30,996 nt of DNA from NCBI GenBank assembly GCA_023396415.1, contig JAEWWJ010000087.1:1-30996 (forward strand). Direction: 5' to 3'. A program made the translations under genes and the position numbers. Positions 1 to 8,413 of this stretch are shown here, piece by piece. This stretch comes from Bacteroidota bacterium. Lineage in GTDB: Bacteria > Bacteroidota > Bacteroidia > Bacteroidales > F082. The notes below the pieces were generated by a model that worked only from the letters and a program-made list of their open reading frames with translations, was not told the DNA's origin and ran no database searches. The number at the start of each line of letters is the position of its first letter. Position 1 is the first letter of the stretch.

Positions 1-380
1 GTTATACTTTAAAACCAACCGATCGAATACTCTGCGAGGTAAAAACTCAGCTATCTGTGCAAAAACATATTTTCCCTGGTTCATCCAAATATTTTTTGAA
101 CCAAAGAAACCAATTCAAATCGTCACGATGTAAAAACGCTTACAAATAATTGATATTCAAACTTTTCAAAGAACTTTTCAAAGATTAAACGAGACACTAG
201 TGACATGCGAACCAAAAAGTATATTTCCGTCTTTTGTAGAGTACTTAAGTTTACTCGAGACGAACTTAATTTGCGGCTAAAATGGCGATATTTAAAAAAA
301 TCTAAACTAAACCTACAAGCAGGCAACGCAAAAACGCTAAACACAAAAACGCTAAACGCAAAACGCAAAACGCAAAAACG
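1..380. other. Gene-free AT-rich stretch at the left edge
   Basis: No reading frame here looks like a protein. The open frames on the minus strand are made of phenylalanine/serine/valine runs that simply translate the AAACGC-type repeat. The stretch holds a 7-bp inverted repeat (77-83 with 97-103), a perfect 12-bp tandem duplication (160-183) and the start of a CAAAAACGCTAAACG repeat array (329-393). The gene to the left lies outside the window, so this could be its upstream or downstream flank. Confidence 0.6.
160..183. repeat. Perfect 12-bp tandem duplication
   Basis: AACTTTTCAAAG occurs at 160-171 and again directly at 172-183 with no mismatch. It lies in a non-coding stretch and is most simply a slippage duplication. 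Confidence 0.8.
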
Positions 381-393
381 CTAAACGCTAAGC
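329..393. repeat. Short tandem repeat array, 15-bp and 7-bp units
   Basis: The 15-bp unit CAAAAACGCTAAACG occurs at 329-343 (last base A), 344-358 and 373-387. Two 7-bp units CAAAACG (359-365, 366-372) lie between the second and third copies, and a partial unit follows. The array enters the 3' end of the minus-strand gene at 381-1787, so the stop codon and the last codons of that gene are part of the repeat. Confidence 0.8.
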
Positions 394-1787
394 TCTTCTT
401 CATAACCAACTTGGGGGATCGCAATTTTTTTGAAACCGTCATCCAATAAGGTTTGTCGGTAATGTTCTGAGGCTTCGAGCTCGCCATGCACAAGAAATAT
501 CTTTTTCACTGCGGATTTGTCTTGGCATTGAAGGTATTGGCGCATCTCTTCGTAATCACCATGTCCACTGAACGAATCAATTTGGTAGACCTCGGCATTC
601 ACATTGTGTTCTTTGCCAAAAATAGAAATCACTTTTCGGCCTTCTAAGATTCGCGCACCAAGGGTTGAGGGTGCGCAATAACCCACGGCAAGTATCGAAT
701 TTTTTGGATTGCCAATGCTGTTGGCAAGATGGTGTTTGATGCGTCCGGCCTCCATCATTCCCGAAGCGGAAATGATGACACAGGGTTCATCTGTGTCGTT
801 TAACGCCTTCGATTGTTCTACTTTTTTAATGTAGCGCAGGGTGTTAAATCCAAAAGGATCGGGATCGTTTTCCATCACCGCTTGCACTTCGCTGTTGAGT
901 TCATCGAGGTGCCTTCCAAAAATTTCAGTGGCATTCACGGCCAAGGGGCTATCAACATAAACCGGAATTCGTGGCAATCGCCCGTCATTATAAAAATTAT
1001 TCAAAACGTAAACGACTTCTTGTGTTCGCCCGATGGCAAAAGACGGAATGATAAGTTTTCCTTTTTTCTCAACGCAAGTGTGTTTCACAATTTTGAGCAA
1101 CAACTCTTCGGCACCTTTTTGGTCTTGGTGGAGCCTGTTTCCGTAGGTTGATTCGGTGATCAGATAGTCGCATTGAGGAAAAGGACTGGGCGAACGCAGT
1201 AGATAATGTTTTGGTCGGCCAATGTCGCCGGTGTAAGTAATTCGAAACAGCTTTTCGTCTTCTTTGATCTCGAAGCTGGCGGCAGCACTGCCCAACATAT
1301 GCCCGGTATTGTTAAATTTTACTTTTATGTTGTCGTCAATTTTAAATTTTCGATTCAGTGGAACACTGATAAACAGTTCCATGCAGTTGATGGCATCGTT
1401 TTTTGTGTAAATAGGTTCCACGGGTGGCAGGCCTTGTCTTGCTCTTTTTTTGTTGAACCACTGGGTATCATGTTCTTGAATGAAGCCGCTGTCAGCCAGC
1501 ATGATGGAACACAAATCGCGGGTGGCGTGCGTGCAAATTACTGATCCACGAAATCCACGTTTATAAAAATAAGGAATCATTCCTGAATGATCAATGTGGG
1601 CGTGTGTGAGCACAATGTGGTCAATTTCCTCAGGATTGATGCCTGGGTTGCGGTTCAAGCTGTCGGTTTCGAGGCCTTTACCTTGAAAACTTCCACAGTC
1701 GAGTAAAATCTTTTTACCGGCAGCTGTTGTGATGAGGTGCTTGCTTCCGGTAACCTCGCCGGCACCTCCCAGAAATTTAATTTTCAT
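381..1787 (-). CDS. MBL-fold/beta-CASP RNase-like metallohydrolase
   Basis: A 468-residue protein of the metallo-beta-lactamase fold with beta-CASP and RNA-specificity domains, the family of bacterial and archaeal CPSF-like ribonucleases. Visible motifs are GGAGEVTGS near the N-terminus, the zinc-binding THAHIDHSG at residues 61-69, a GHMLGS segment, TGDIGR, the beta-CASP serine/threonine/tyrosine segment ESTYGNR, SGMMEAGRIKHHL and a late HGELEASE. All expected metal ligands seem present, so it should be active on RNA in the cytoplasm. The frame can be extended 32 residues upstream to 1883, but I chose ATG 1787: family homology begins there, and a promoter -7 element (1820-1827) lies inside the extension. 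The stop codon falls in a short repeat array. Confidence 0.88.
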   Translation of the reverse strand: MKIKFLGGAGEVTGSKHLITTAAGKKILLDCGSFQGKGLETDSLNRNPGINPEEIDHIVLTHAHIDHSGMIPYFYKRGFRGSVICTHATRDLCSIMLADSGFIQEHDTQWFNKKRARQGLPPVEPIYTKNDAINCMELFISVPLNRKFKIDDNIKVKFNNTGHMLGSAAASFEIKEDEKLFRITYTGDIGRPKHYLLRSPSPFPQCDYLITESTYGNRLHQDQKGAEELLLKIVKHTCVEKKGKLIIPSFAIGRTQEVVYVLNNFYNDGRLPRIPVYVDSPLAVNATEIFGRHLDELNSEVQAVMENDPDPFGFNTLRYIKKVEQSKALNDTDEPCVIISASGMMEAGRIKHHLANSIGNPKNSILAVGYCAPSTLGARILEGRKVISIFGKEHNVNAEVYQIDSFSGHGDYEEMRQYLQCQDKSAVKKIFLVHGELEASEHYRQTLLDDGFKKIAIPQVGYEEELSV

Positions 1788-1819
1788 TTCGTATGTTTTT
1801 AATTCTGTATCAATACGCT

Positions 1820-1827
1820 CAAAGATA
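1820..1827 (-). promoter_or_regulatory. Promoter -7 element for the MBL-fold RNase gene
   Basis: The minus strand reads TATCTTTG, a match to the Bacteroidota -7 consensus TAnnTTTG, about 32 bases before the chosen ATG at 1787. No clear -33 TTTG lies at the ideal distance. It supports the shorter protein start. Confidence 0.5.
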
Positions 1828-1875
1828 CGAAAACCATTCCCAAATGTCATTTTTTTTCTAAAACATTGAAAACGC

Positions 1876-1904
1876 TTTGTCATTGCGTATAATATTTAAC
1901 TTTG
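1876..1904 (+). promoter_or_regulatory. Promoter for the T9SS cargo gene
   Basis: TTTG at 1876-1879 and TAACTTTG at 1897-1904 are separated by 17 bases, close to the usual 19. The ATG at 1943 lies about 38 bases downstream. The promoter faces away from the one at 1820-1827, so the two genes are divergently transcribed. Confidence 0.55.
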
Positions 1905-1942
1905 TTGGTTCAGTTTCGTTCATTTTTTAAAAAAATACTGTT

Positions 1943-4375
1943 ATGAAAAGTTTAAAGTTTGTTTTGTTTGCAGTGATTGTTTCTGTGCTTCAAAGTGTAC
2001 AAGCACAGTACATTACACCGGGAAACCAACAGAGTTACACGCTCGATGCATTGGTAACCCTATCTGGTGGTGTGGTTAGTTTTGCTGATGGAACCTATCA
2101 AGTAAATGGTGCACTAACAATTTCGGCTACTGATACATTGCGTATTTCATCGGCCGCGGTTGTGAGAATAGCTTCCGGCATCAGACCCGAGTTTTTGGGA
2201 ACATTGATCTCCGATCCTGTGGAAGGCCATGTTGTTTTTACGGCTATTGATACGACCACGGCAAGTACCAATTTTAAAGGATTGCGTTTTGACAATTCTC
2301 AATCTAATCTGTTGAGAAATACCATTATTACCTATGGTGGTGGTGTTCAGTTGATTTCAGCGGAGGCGACTTTCGAGGATTGCATTTTTAGAAAAAATGG
2401 TTCAAGCAATGTTTCGGCTGTCATCACTTACAGCAATTGCAGCCCCATCATCAGTGGTTGTGTTTTTTCCGAAAATGCCCGCTCTGCCATCGGTTCAGGT
2501 GCCAATGTCATGGGCTCACCCAAAATTTTGAATAATATTATTTATCAAAATACCACCGACAATTCAAATCGCCCGCAAATTAATCTCGGTCCCGGTGGTG
2601 CGGATACGGTGTACATTGTTGGTAATTATGTTGAGGGTTTTTACACCAATGCCGGTGGAATTGGTATCAGTAATTTGCTTGCTACCGGAAGCACAACAGC
2701 TGTTGTTCGCGATAATTATATCATCAACAACCGTTATGGATTTGCCCAAATTGGTGCAAACATCAGTACGGTTATCGAAAACAACAGCCTCATTGATAAT
2801 GACATACAAAACCAACCCAATTTGGGCGGAAGTGGATTGAATTTCCAAGCCAGCGGAACGGGTAATGTTGCTATTGTGCGTAATAACCTCATTACCGGTA
2901 ACTTATGGGGAGTAACAATTCAAAATGTGGCGCAACCTAACTTTGGAACTGCTGATGATCCGGGTGGAAATATCTTTTACGAAAACGGCAATGGAGGCGT
3001 ATCATACGCCTTATACAACAATACGGTGAATGACATCACAGCCATCGGCAATTATTGGGGAACCAATGATCCGGTTGAGGCTGAAGCGATGATTTTTCAT
3101 CAGCCCGATCAAGCTGGATTGGGACTGGTGACCTACCTTCCCATTTTAACCATAGAGCCTGTGATTGAGCAGTTTGTGTTTTTAAGTGAAGACAATGCCG
3201 GTTTAACAACCGATGTAATTGGACAAATCAACCAACAAGACTTGAGCATCAACCTTGTGGTTCCTTTTGGAACGGATTTAACATCTTTAATTCCGCAAAT
3301 TACACTTCCCGAAGCAGTTACAAGCAATCCGCAAGGTGGAATACCAACTGATTTTACAAATCCTGTAACCTATGCTGTGGATACACCTCATGGTCAATCA
3401 GCCGTTTATATCGTTACTGTGGAGGTAGAAGCAGCCACATATTCTGTAGTTTTTGACGTAAAAGATACCAATGGGCAAAACATCAATGATGCAGTGCTTC
3501 AGTTTGCCGGTATTGACTTTCCTCAAGGTGTTTACACAGTAACAAACTTGCTATCAGGCACATATCCCTACGAAATTTCACATCCGCTTTATAATACATT
3601 TTTTGGTGAAGCTACTGTTGTTGACCAAAACCTTACTGTGAATGTTACTTTAACGCTTCTGGCTTACGACGTAACTTTTAATGTGATGGATGAGCAGGGC
3701 AATCCAATAAACGATGCTACAGTCACTTTGGGCGGCAACAGCCTTAATTCCAGTCCCTATATTTTCGAGGATGTTTTGCCTGGATTATACATTTATTTGG
3801 TTGAAAAAGAAGGCTTTGTTTCTTTTACGGGAAATATAGAAGTGACAAATATGCCTGTAAGTGTTGATGTTACATTGGAGTTGTTTGTGCTCGATGTGAA
3901 TTTCTTGGTTAAAAATATTTTTGAAACTCCTGTAGAAGAGGCGCTGGTTTTTGTCAACGGTGTGGGTCAACAACTCACCGACGCAAGCGGAATGTGCAGC
4001 TTTATCGGTCTCACTCCTGGCGTTTATACTTATGTAGTGTCCAAAGCTTTACATTCTACTGAAACCGGCACATTTACCTTAACGGACACCAATTTAACGG
4101 TAGAGATATTTTTGGATGTCATCCCGGGAGTAAATGAAAATGCACTTGAAGAAATTCAGTTTTTCCCCAATCCGGTCGCTGATAAGATTCAATTTAACGG
4201 CAGCATTGGTAAATTCGATCTCCAGATCACCGATTTGAATGGAAAGATTTTGATCCATCAAAAAGCAGTAAATGCTGATCAGAAAATAGATGTATCACAT
4301 TTGAAGTCAGGATTTTACATTGCTGCACTTACCTATAATGGCGCACAAAAAACAATCAAATTCCAAAAAAATTAA
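1943..4375 (+). CDS. Secreted beta-helix protein with T9SS sorting domain
   Basis: An 810-residue secreted protein. Residues 1-22 are a signal peptide ending QAQ. About 95-400 form a right-handed parallel beta-helix: repeated Asn/Gly-rich rungs (NNIIYQNTT, GNYVEGF, RNNLITGN) ending in the typical GNYWGTNDP. Roughly 402-497 resembles the Bacteroidota DUF5018-type module. Three tandem domains of about 75 residues follow (about 499-574, 574-650, 650-722), each opening with a V.F.V.D..G..I.DA pattern like PEGA or carboxypeptidase-regulatory domains. Residues from about 735 are a type A T9SS sorting domain (FFPNPV, LKSGFYI), which predicts export by T9SS and attachment to or release from the cell surface. 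The helix could bind or cleave polysaccharide, but no catalytic residues can be assigned. The next gene starts 26 bases downstream. Confidence 0.85.
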   Translation: MKSLKFVLFAVIVSVLQSVQAQYITPGNQQSYTLDALVTLSGGVVSFADGTYQVNGALTISATDTLRISSAAVVRIASGIRPEFLGTLISDPVEGHVVFTAIDTTTASTNFKGLRFDNSQSNLLRNTIITYGGGVQLISAEATFEDCIFRKNGSSNVSAVITYSNCSPIISGCVFSENARSAIGSGANVMGSPKILNNIIYQNTTDNSNRPQINLGPGGADTVYIVGNYVEGFYTNAGGIGISNLLATGSTTAVVRDNYIINNRYGFAQIGANISTVIENNSLIDNDIQNQPNLGGSGLNFQASGTGNVAIVRNNLITGNLWGVTIQNVAQPNFGTADDPGGNIFYENGNGGVSYALYNNTVNDITAIGNYWGTNDPVEAEAMIFHQPDQAGLGLVTYLPILTIEPVIEQFVFLSEDNAGLTTDVIGQINQQDLSINLVVPFGTDLTSLIPQITLPEAVTSNPQGGIPTDFTNPVTYAVDTPHGQSAVYIVTVEVEAATYSVVFDVKDTNGQNINDAVLQFAGIDFPQGVYTVTNLLSGTYPYEISHPLYNTFFGEATVVDQNLTVNVTLTLLAYDVTFNVMDEQGNPINDATVTLGGNSLNSSPYIFEDVLPGLYIYLVEKEGFVSFTGNIEVTNMPVSVDVTLELFVLDVNFLVKNIFETPVEEALVFVNGVGQQLTDASGMCSFIGLTPGVYTYVVSKALHSTETGTFTLTDTNLTVEIFLDVIPGVNENALEEIQFFPNPVADKIQFNGSIGKFDLQITDLNGKILIHQKAVNADQKIDVSHLKSGFYIAALTYNGAQKTIKFQKN

Positions 4376-4401
4376 CCTCAATTCCAATTCAATTCAAAAG
4401 C

Positions 4402-4800
4402 ATGAAAAGAGTTCATTACTTATCCATTACGATTGTAGTGCTTGCAATTGCTGCACTTTTGTACAGTTTTAAAACACCAAGCCCTCAACCGACAGCAACA
4501 CGCTGGTTGCAAATAACTGTTGTTGAATCGGTTATCCCCGGCGGAATTGGGAGGTCGCGGTTGGTAACTGTTGACGATCAAGGAAATATGAGTGAAGTGA
4601 AAATCAAAAACTTTTTCAGCCTTGCCGGAATCAATTTTGGCAACATTCGCGAAAATGACCTGTCCATAACCACTGCCATCCAAGAGCTTTCGGTACAAGG
4701 TTGGGAGTTAAAACATGTGACTTCGGGAGCTTTTTCCGGCAATGAATCCAACACCAATGGGATTTTTCTTAGCCGATATTTGTTTTCAAAAGCCGAATAA
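4402..4800 (+). CDS. Small membrane-anchored or secreted protein, unknown function
   Basis: A 132-residue protein I cannot place firmly. Residues 3-22 are a hydrophobic segment that is either a membrane anchor or an uncleaved signal. The rest is a small alpha/beta-looking domain with a GGIGRSRLV segment, INFGNIREND, and a QGWELKHV motif reminiscent of DUF4177-type small proteins, in which a conserved 'GWE' precedes a beta strand. It ends LSRYLFSKAE. It begins 26 bases after the T9SS cargo gene, has no promoter of its own that I can see, and is followed by a strong terminator, so the two genes are probably one transcript. Function unknown; envelope location inferred from the N-terminus. Confidence 0.75.
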   Translation: MKRVHYLSITIVVLAIAALLYSFKTPSPQPTATRWLQITVVESVIPGGIGRSRLVTVDDQGNMSEVKIKNFFSLAGINFGNIRENDLSITTAIQELSVQGWELKHVTSGAFSGNESNTNGIFLSRYLFSKAE

Positions 4801-4818
4801 ACTGTTTTGATTTCAACG

Positions 4819-4869
4819 AAAAAATCCTTGATTTTAGTAGTCTATTCTACTCAAAACCAAGGTTTTTTT
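4819..4869. terminator. Bidirectional terminator between convergent operons
   Basis: A long imperfect inverted repeat. The left arm (4819-4840) starts with an A-run and CCTTG and ends in TTTTAGTAG. The right arm (4847-4869) starts CTACTC and ends in CCAAGG plus seven Ts. The hairpin is flanked by As on one side and Ts on the other, so it can end transcription both from the plus-strand pair ending at 4800 and from cutC, whose stop codon overlaps the hairpin edge. Confidence 0.85.
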
Positions 4870-5593
4870 ATGGGTTGATGCTTAGCAAAAGCCGTTTTAT
4901 TTCTTCTCCATTGGCTTGAAACACCCAATCGTCTGTTACCAAATCGGGATGAGTGGGGTAATTGGTTGATTGTGAAACAATTGTTTTGGCTGAGGCATGA
5001 ATTTCTGTGATTGCGGTGGCTTCAATTAATTTTTGAGCAATTCCACTGTTGACGCCGCTTCCGGCCATGATCTTGATATCTTGTCCAAAAGTTTTTTGAA
5101 ACAAGGCAATGTTTTTTCGGCCCTCCCAGGCTGTTGGCATATTTCCTGAAGTGAGGAGGCGATCAACGCCCATAGCGATCAGCTGTTCAATGGTTTTCAT
5201 GGGATCGAGCGCCACATCAATGGCCCTATGAAAGGTGATTGACATGCCTTCTGCGGCATCTATCATCGCATGCATTTGTTTAACGGCCAAGGTTCCGTCT
5301 GGTTCGAGTGCGCCTATAACGATACCTTCATAACCCATTGAAAGAATGTTTCTTATGTCTTTAATCATCAACTTGAGATAGGTTGAATCATACACATAAT
5401 TGCCTCTTCGCGGCCTTACGAGCACATGAATAGGAAAATTTGGAACAGCATCGCGCACCATCTGAATCATGCCATGGGAAGGTGTCAGTCCGCCGGCTTC
5501 AAGATTTTCGCATAACTCAACGCGATGCGCACCTGCCGCTACTGCAGTGGAAACTGACGAAAGTCCAACGGCGCAAATCTCTAATTGGATCAT
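4868..5593 (-). CDS. cutC: CutC family TIM-barrel protein
   Basis: A 241-residue protein with the whole CutC signature: LEICAVG at the N-terminus, RVELCENLEAGGLTPS (about 24-39), VLVRPRRGNY, FHRAID, LLTSG and IMAGSGV. The family forms a TIM barrel. It was named for copper tolerance in E. coli, but a direct copper role is disputed and its enzymatic activity is unsettled. I chose ATG 5593, where similarity begins; an in-frame TTG lies seven codons upstream at 5614. The gene starts 24 bases after the stop of the lipoprotein gene upstream (5618-6604), so both probably share the promoter at 6625-6632. It ends in the bidirectional terminator. Confidence 0.92.
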   Translation of the reverse strand: MIQLEICAVGLSSVSTAVAAGAHRVELCENLEAGGLTPSHGMIQMVRDAVPNFPIHVLVRPRRGNYVYDSTYLKLMIKDIRNILSMGYEGIVIGALEPDGTLAVKQMHAMIDAAEGMSITFHRAIDVALDPMKTIEQLIAMGVDRLLTSGNMPTAWEGRKNIALFQKTFGQDIKIMAGSGVNSGIAQKLIEATAITEIHASAKTIVSQSTNYPTHPDLVTDDWVFQANGEEIKRLLLSINP

Positions 5594-5617
5594 TAGTTGT
5601 GCAGGATGAAACAATTG

Positions 5618-6604
5618 CTATGGAGTGGGTTTGATTTCGAAGCCCCAATCAAAGTTTTCAACCAATTTTACTTCGCTTTGAACGGTCATTTTATACGATC
5701 GAACACTTGTTTTTCGCGATGAAAAAATACCAAAACCATTTTCGATGTTCGAGAATTGAGGAATTTCTTGAATGATGCTGTTGCTCGGCGCATTGACCTC
5801 TAAATAGGTGGTGAGGTCTTCGCCACCACTCGAGATGTGTAATTCTACTGTTCCGGCAAAACGCTTCACATTGAGGGCATTAACATCAATAATAGAAGCC
5901 AAGCGGGTGTAAAAATCGTCTCCATTGTAACTGATTTCTAACTCTTCAGTGCCATCAGCCGTCTTAGCTGTTCTGGTGCCCATGTTCCAAACCATTTGCC
6001 TTTTAATAGTGTCGGATGAGCCCGAGAACAATTCCTCGAAGTTAAAAAGTAAAACCACTTCATGACGTTTTCCGTTTTCTGCCGACTTCCACTTGACCAA
6101 GGTGGCTATCGTGCTTGCAAAATTCATCCGGATGGCAGGTTGTAATACATTGAAATCTTGCACCAAATTGGTGGAAGCTTCAATGGTTTGTGCGCCACGG
6201 TTGATTTTCAAAGTGTAAGTTGCCGCCGGATCAATGTAGGCAGTGGTGTAATAGAGCTTTTGCTGTGGAAAATAAAATATAGAATCACCTGCAAGTTTGT
6301 TGTACTTGGTAATGGTGTCCAAAATAATTTCCGGCAGATCAATATTGTTTTTTTTACCCAGCAAACGGGCGTCGAGCTTGCCCATATAATTGCTCGAATC
6401 GGGGTTTTGGGCCATTACCAAGGCGTTTCCAGGACCTAAAAAAGCTTTGGTGATTTTTATAAAAGTAGTATCGGTGTTGGTTTCCAAAAGTCCGTAAACA
6501 ATGGTAATGTCTTTGTAATCAGCATAGTTATCAACATCAGTGCTGCATGATTGCAGGTGTAAAAATAAGAGGATAACTGTAAAAACTTTGAGTAAAATAC
6601 GCAT
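5618..6604 (-). CDS. DUF4249-like lipoprotein
   Basis: A 328-residue predicted lipoprotein. The N-terminus MRILLKVF is followed by a hydrophobic stretch and the lipobox LQSC, so the mature protein would begin at that cysteine. The body is beta-rich. A YTLKINRGAQTIEAST segment and the later F..L..... pattern resemble DUF4249 lipoproteins of Bacteroidota, often found beside TonB-dependent receptors; no such receptor is near here. I chose ATG 6604 because it gives a proper signal peptide; a TTG start further upstream would add 11 residues. It heads a two-gene unit with cutC, an unusual partner. The DUF4249 assignment is from pattern memory and moderately sure; the lipoprotein call is firm. Confidence 0.75.
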   Translation of the reverse strand: MRILLKVFTVILLFLHLQSCSTDVDNYADYKDITIVYGLLETNTDTTFIKITKAFLGPGNALVMAQNPDSSNYMGKLDARLLGKKNNIDLPEIILDTITKYNKLAGDSIFYFPQQKLYYTTAYIDPAATYTLKINRGAQTIEASTNLVQDFNVLQPAIRMNFASTIATLVKWKSAENGKRHEVVLLFNFEELFSGSSDTIKRQMVWNMGTRTAKTADGTEELEISYNGDDFYTRLASIIDVNALNVKRFAGTVELHISSGGEDLTTYLEVNAPSNSIIQEIPQFSNIENGFGIFSSRKTSVRSYKMTVQSEVKLVENFDWGFEIKPTP

Positions 6605-6624
6605 AACAAGTAATAATTTCCCTG

Positions 6625-6632
6625 CAAAAGTA
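6625..6632 (-). promoter_or_regulatory. Promoter -7 element for the lipoprotein-cutC unit
   Basis: The minus strand reads TACTTTTG followed by CA, a full match to TAnnTTTG, about 20 bases before the ATG at 6604. The -33 element is not clear. Confidence 0.55.
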
Positions 6633-6771
6633 ATCAATCTTAGCGTTTAGACCGGGTCGTGGTCGCAACCAAAATATTCTTTATTGATTTTTATTGACGG
6701 TGTTTCACTAAGTTGACAATTTTTTTACGGGTTTCAACAATGATTTGAATGTGCGTCATCTCCTTTTGTAG

Positions 6772-6803
6772 CTTGTTATCTGCATCAAATTCGTTTACCT
6801 TTG
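6772..6803 (+). promoter_or_regulatory. Promoter for the panB run
   Basis: CTTG at 6772-6775 and TACCTTTG at 6796-6803 are separated by 20 bases, close to the Bacteroidota TTTG-N19-TAnnTTTG consensus. The panB ATG (6841) lies 37 bases downstream. It is the only clear promoter before the plus-strand run that ends at 12191. Confidence 0.6.
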
Positions 6804-6840
6804 TCGTTTCTAAATTGCATACGAACTTAAACTCATTATC

Positions 6841-7656
6841 ATGTACCTATCGGGAAGTATTCCAAAGATTACTACGCATGTGCTTCAAGAGATGAAGCTG
6901 AAAGGTGAAAAAATTGCTATGCTTACAGCCTACGACTATTCCATGGCGAAGATTTTAGATGAAGCCGGCATTGACGTAATTCTTGTTGGCGACAGCGCTT
7001 CAAACGTGATGGCCGGACATAAAACCACTTTGCCCATCACTTTGAACGAAATGATTTATCATGCCTCCAGTGTAATGCGGGCTGTAAATCGGTCGTTGGT
7101 AGTGGTTGATATGCCTTTTGGAACTTATCAGGGCAACTCAAAAGAAGCCTTACATTCAGCCATTCGCATCATGAAAGAATCGGGTGCTAATGCCGTGAAA
7201 ATGGAAGGAGGCGAAGAAATTAGGGAATCCATAGACAGAATTTTAAGTGCCGGAATCCCAATTCTTGGACATCTTGGCCTTACTCCACAGAGTATCAACA
7301 AGTTTGGTACTTATGTAGTGCGTGCAACGCAAGAAAAAGAAGCCGAAAAATTAAGGTATGATGCCAGAATCCTTGAAGAAGCGGGTTGTTTTGGGATTGT
7401 TCTCGAAAAAATTCCTTCTAAACTTGCCGCCGAAGTTACCCAATCGTCAAATATCCCCACAATTGGCATCGGTGCCGGAAATGGTGTGGACGGTCAAGTA
7501 CTCGTTTTGCATGATATGTTAGGTATCAACCAATCGTTTTCGCCACGTTTCTTGCGACGTTACAACAATCTTTACGATGAAATTCGGGGCTCGGTTGGCA
7601 ATTACATCGGTGATGTAAAATCGAGGAGTTTCCCCAGCGAACGGGAACAATATTAA
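6841..7656 (+). CDS. panB: 3-methyl-2-oxobutanoate hydroxymethyltransferase
   Basis: PanB, 271 residues, the usual length. It transfers a hydroxymethyl group from 5,10-methylene-tetrahydrofolate to 2-oxoisovalerate, making ketopantoate, the first committed step of pantothenate and coenzyme A synthesis, in the cytoplasm. Visible motifs are TAYDYSMAKI (about 29-38), the metal-binding VGDS (49-52) and DMPF (90-93), KMEGG (120-124), GHLGLTPQ (143-150), the catalytic-glutamate segment VLEKIP (E189) and IGIGAG (208-213). It is the first gene after a good promoter. The next gene, a pseudouridine synthase, begins 9 bases after its stop; I know this pairing from other Bacteroidota. Confidence 0.97.
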   Translation: MYLSGSIPKITTHVLQEMKLKGEKIAMLTAYDYSMAKILDEAGIDVILVGDSASNVMAGHKTTLPITLNEMIYHASSVMRAVNRSLVVVDMPFGTYQGNSKEALHSAIRIMKESGANAVKMEGGEEIRESIDRILSAGIPILGHLGLTPQSINKFGTYVVRATQEKEAEKLRYDARILEEAGCFGIVLEKIPSKLAAEVTQSSNIPTIGIGAGNGVDGQVLVLHDMLGINQSFSPRFLRRYNNLYDEIRGSVGNYIGDVKSRSFPSEREQY

Positions 7657-7665
7657 TCTTTTACG

Positions 7666-8376
7666 ATGATTCCAGTTGCGGACAGGCTGCTTTTTGAAGA
7701 TAATCATCTATTGATCGTCAATAAGTTACCTTCGGAAATCGTGCAAGGTGATAAAACAGGCGACATCGCTTTGATTGAGGAGGTTAAGTATTACCTGAAA
7801 TTGAAATACAACAAACCCGGAAATGTGTTTGCCGGATTGGTGCATCGCATTGATCGTCCGGTGAGCGGGGCTGTGATTTTTGCTAAAACAAGCAAGGCAC
7901 TGACACGGATGACCATGATGATGAAGGACAGGGAATTGCAAAAATCCTATTTGGCCATTGTTCGAGGTAAACCATCGAAAACAAACGATCGTCTTGAACA
8001 CTTTTTGTTAAAAAACGAAAGCAAGAACAAGTCATTTGTCGTTGATGCCGAACGCTCGGGTGCAAAAAAAGCCATCCTTGATTACACGGTGATCGGCCAT
8101 TCTGTTTCCTATTCCTTGCTCGAAATTACATTGCATACCGGTCGCCACCATCAAATTAGAGCACAGCTGGCAGCCATTGGATTGCCCATTTTGGGCGATC
8201 TAAAATATGGCGATAAACGTTCGTTGCCAGATGCGTCTATCGCTTTACATGCCTTACGCCTCCATTTTTTACATCCTGTTACCGGCAGCGAAATGACCAT
8301 CATAGCGCAGCCTTCCAAAGTGTCGCTGCAGTGGCAAGTGTTTGAAAAAACGATCAGCGAAACCTATTTTTTATAG
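7666..8376 (+). CDS. RluA-family RNA pseudouridine synthase
   Basis: A 236-residue pseudouridine synthase of the RluA/RsuA superfamily, which isomerises specific uridines in rRNA or tRNA. The catalytic aspartate is D63 in HRIDRPVSG (60-68). LQKSYLAIVRG, TGRHHQIRAQ (158-167), LGDLKYG and ALHALRLHFLHP are the other family motifs. No N-terminal S4 domain is present, so it is the short RluA/TruC-like type rather than RluC/RluD. The exact target base cannot be read from the sequence. It follows panB by 9 bases and is probably co-transcribed with it. Confidence 0.92.
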   Translation: MIPVADRLLFEDNHLLIVNKLPSEIVQGDKTGDIALIEEVKYYLKLKYNKPGNVFAGLVHRIDRPVSGAVIFAKTSKALTRMTMMMKDRELQKSYLAIVRGKPSKTNDRLEHFLLKNESKNKSFVVDAERSGAKKAILDYTVIGHSVSYSLLEITLHTGRHHQIRAQLAAIGLPILGDLKYGDKRSLPDASIALHALRLHFLHPVTGSEMTIIAQPSKVSLQWQVFEKTISETYFL

Positions 8377-8413
8377 TTTTGCCTTCTACCCGTTTTCGGA
8401 TCATTTTTTCTCT

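Noticed and set aside
123..368. 81-codon minus-strand frame in the left gene-free stretch
   Set aside because: Its first part only translates the AAACGC-type repeat, and the rest shows no protein-like pattern or start signal.
329..393. CRISPR-like array
   Set aside because: Units are 15 and 7 bp, directly adjoining, with no unique spacers and no cas gene; it is a plain tandem repeat.
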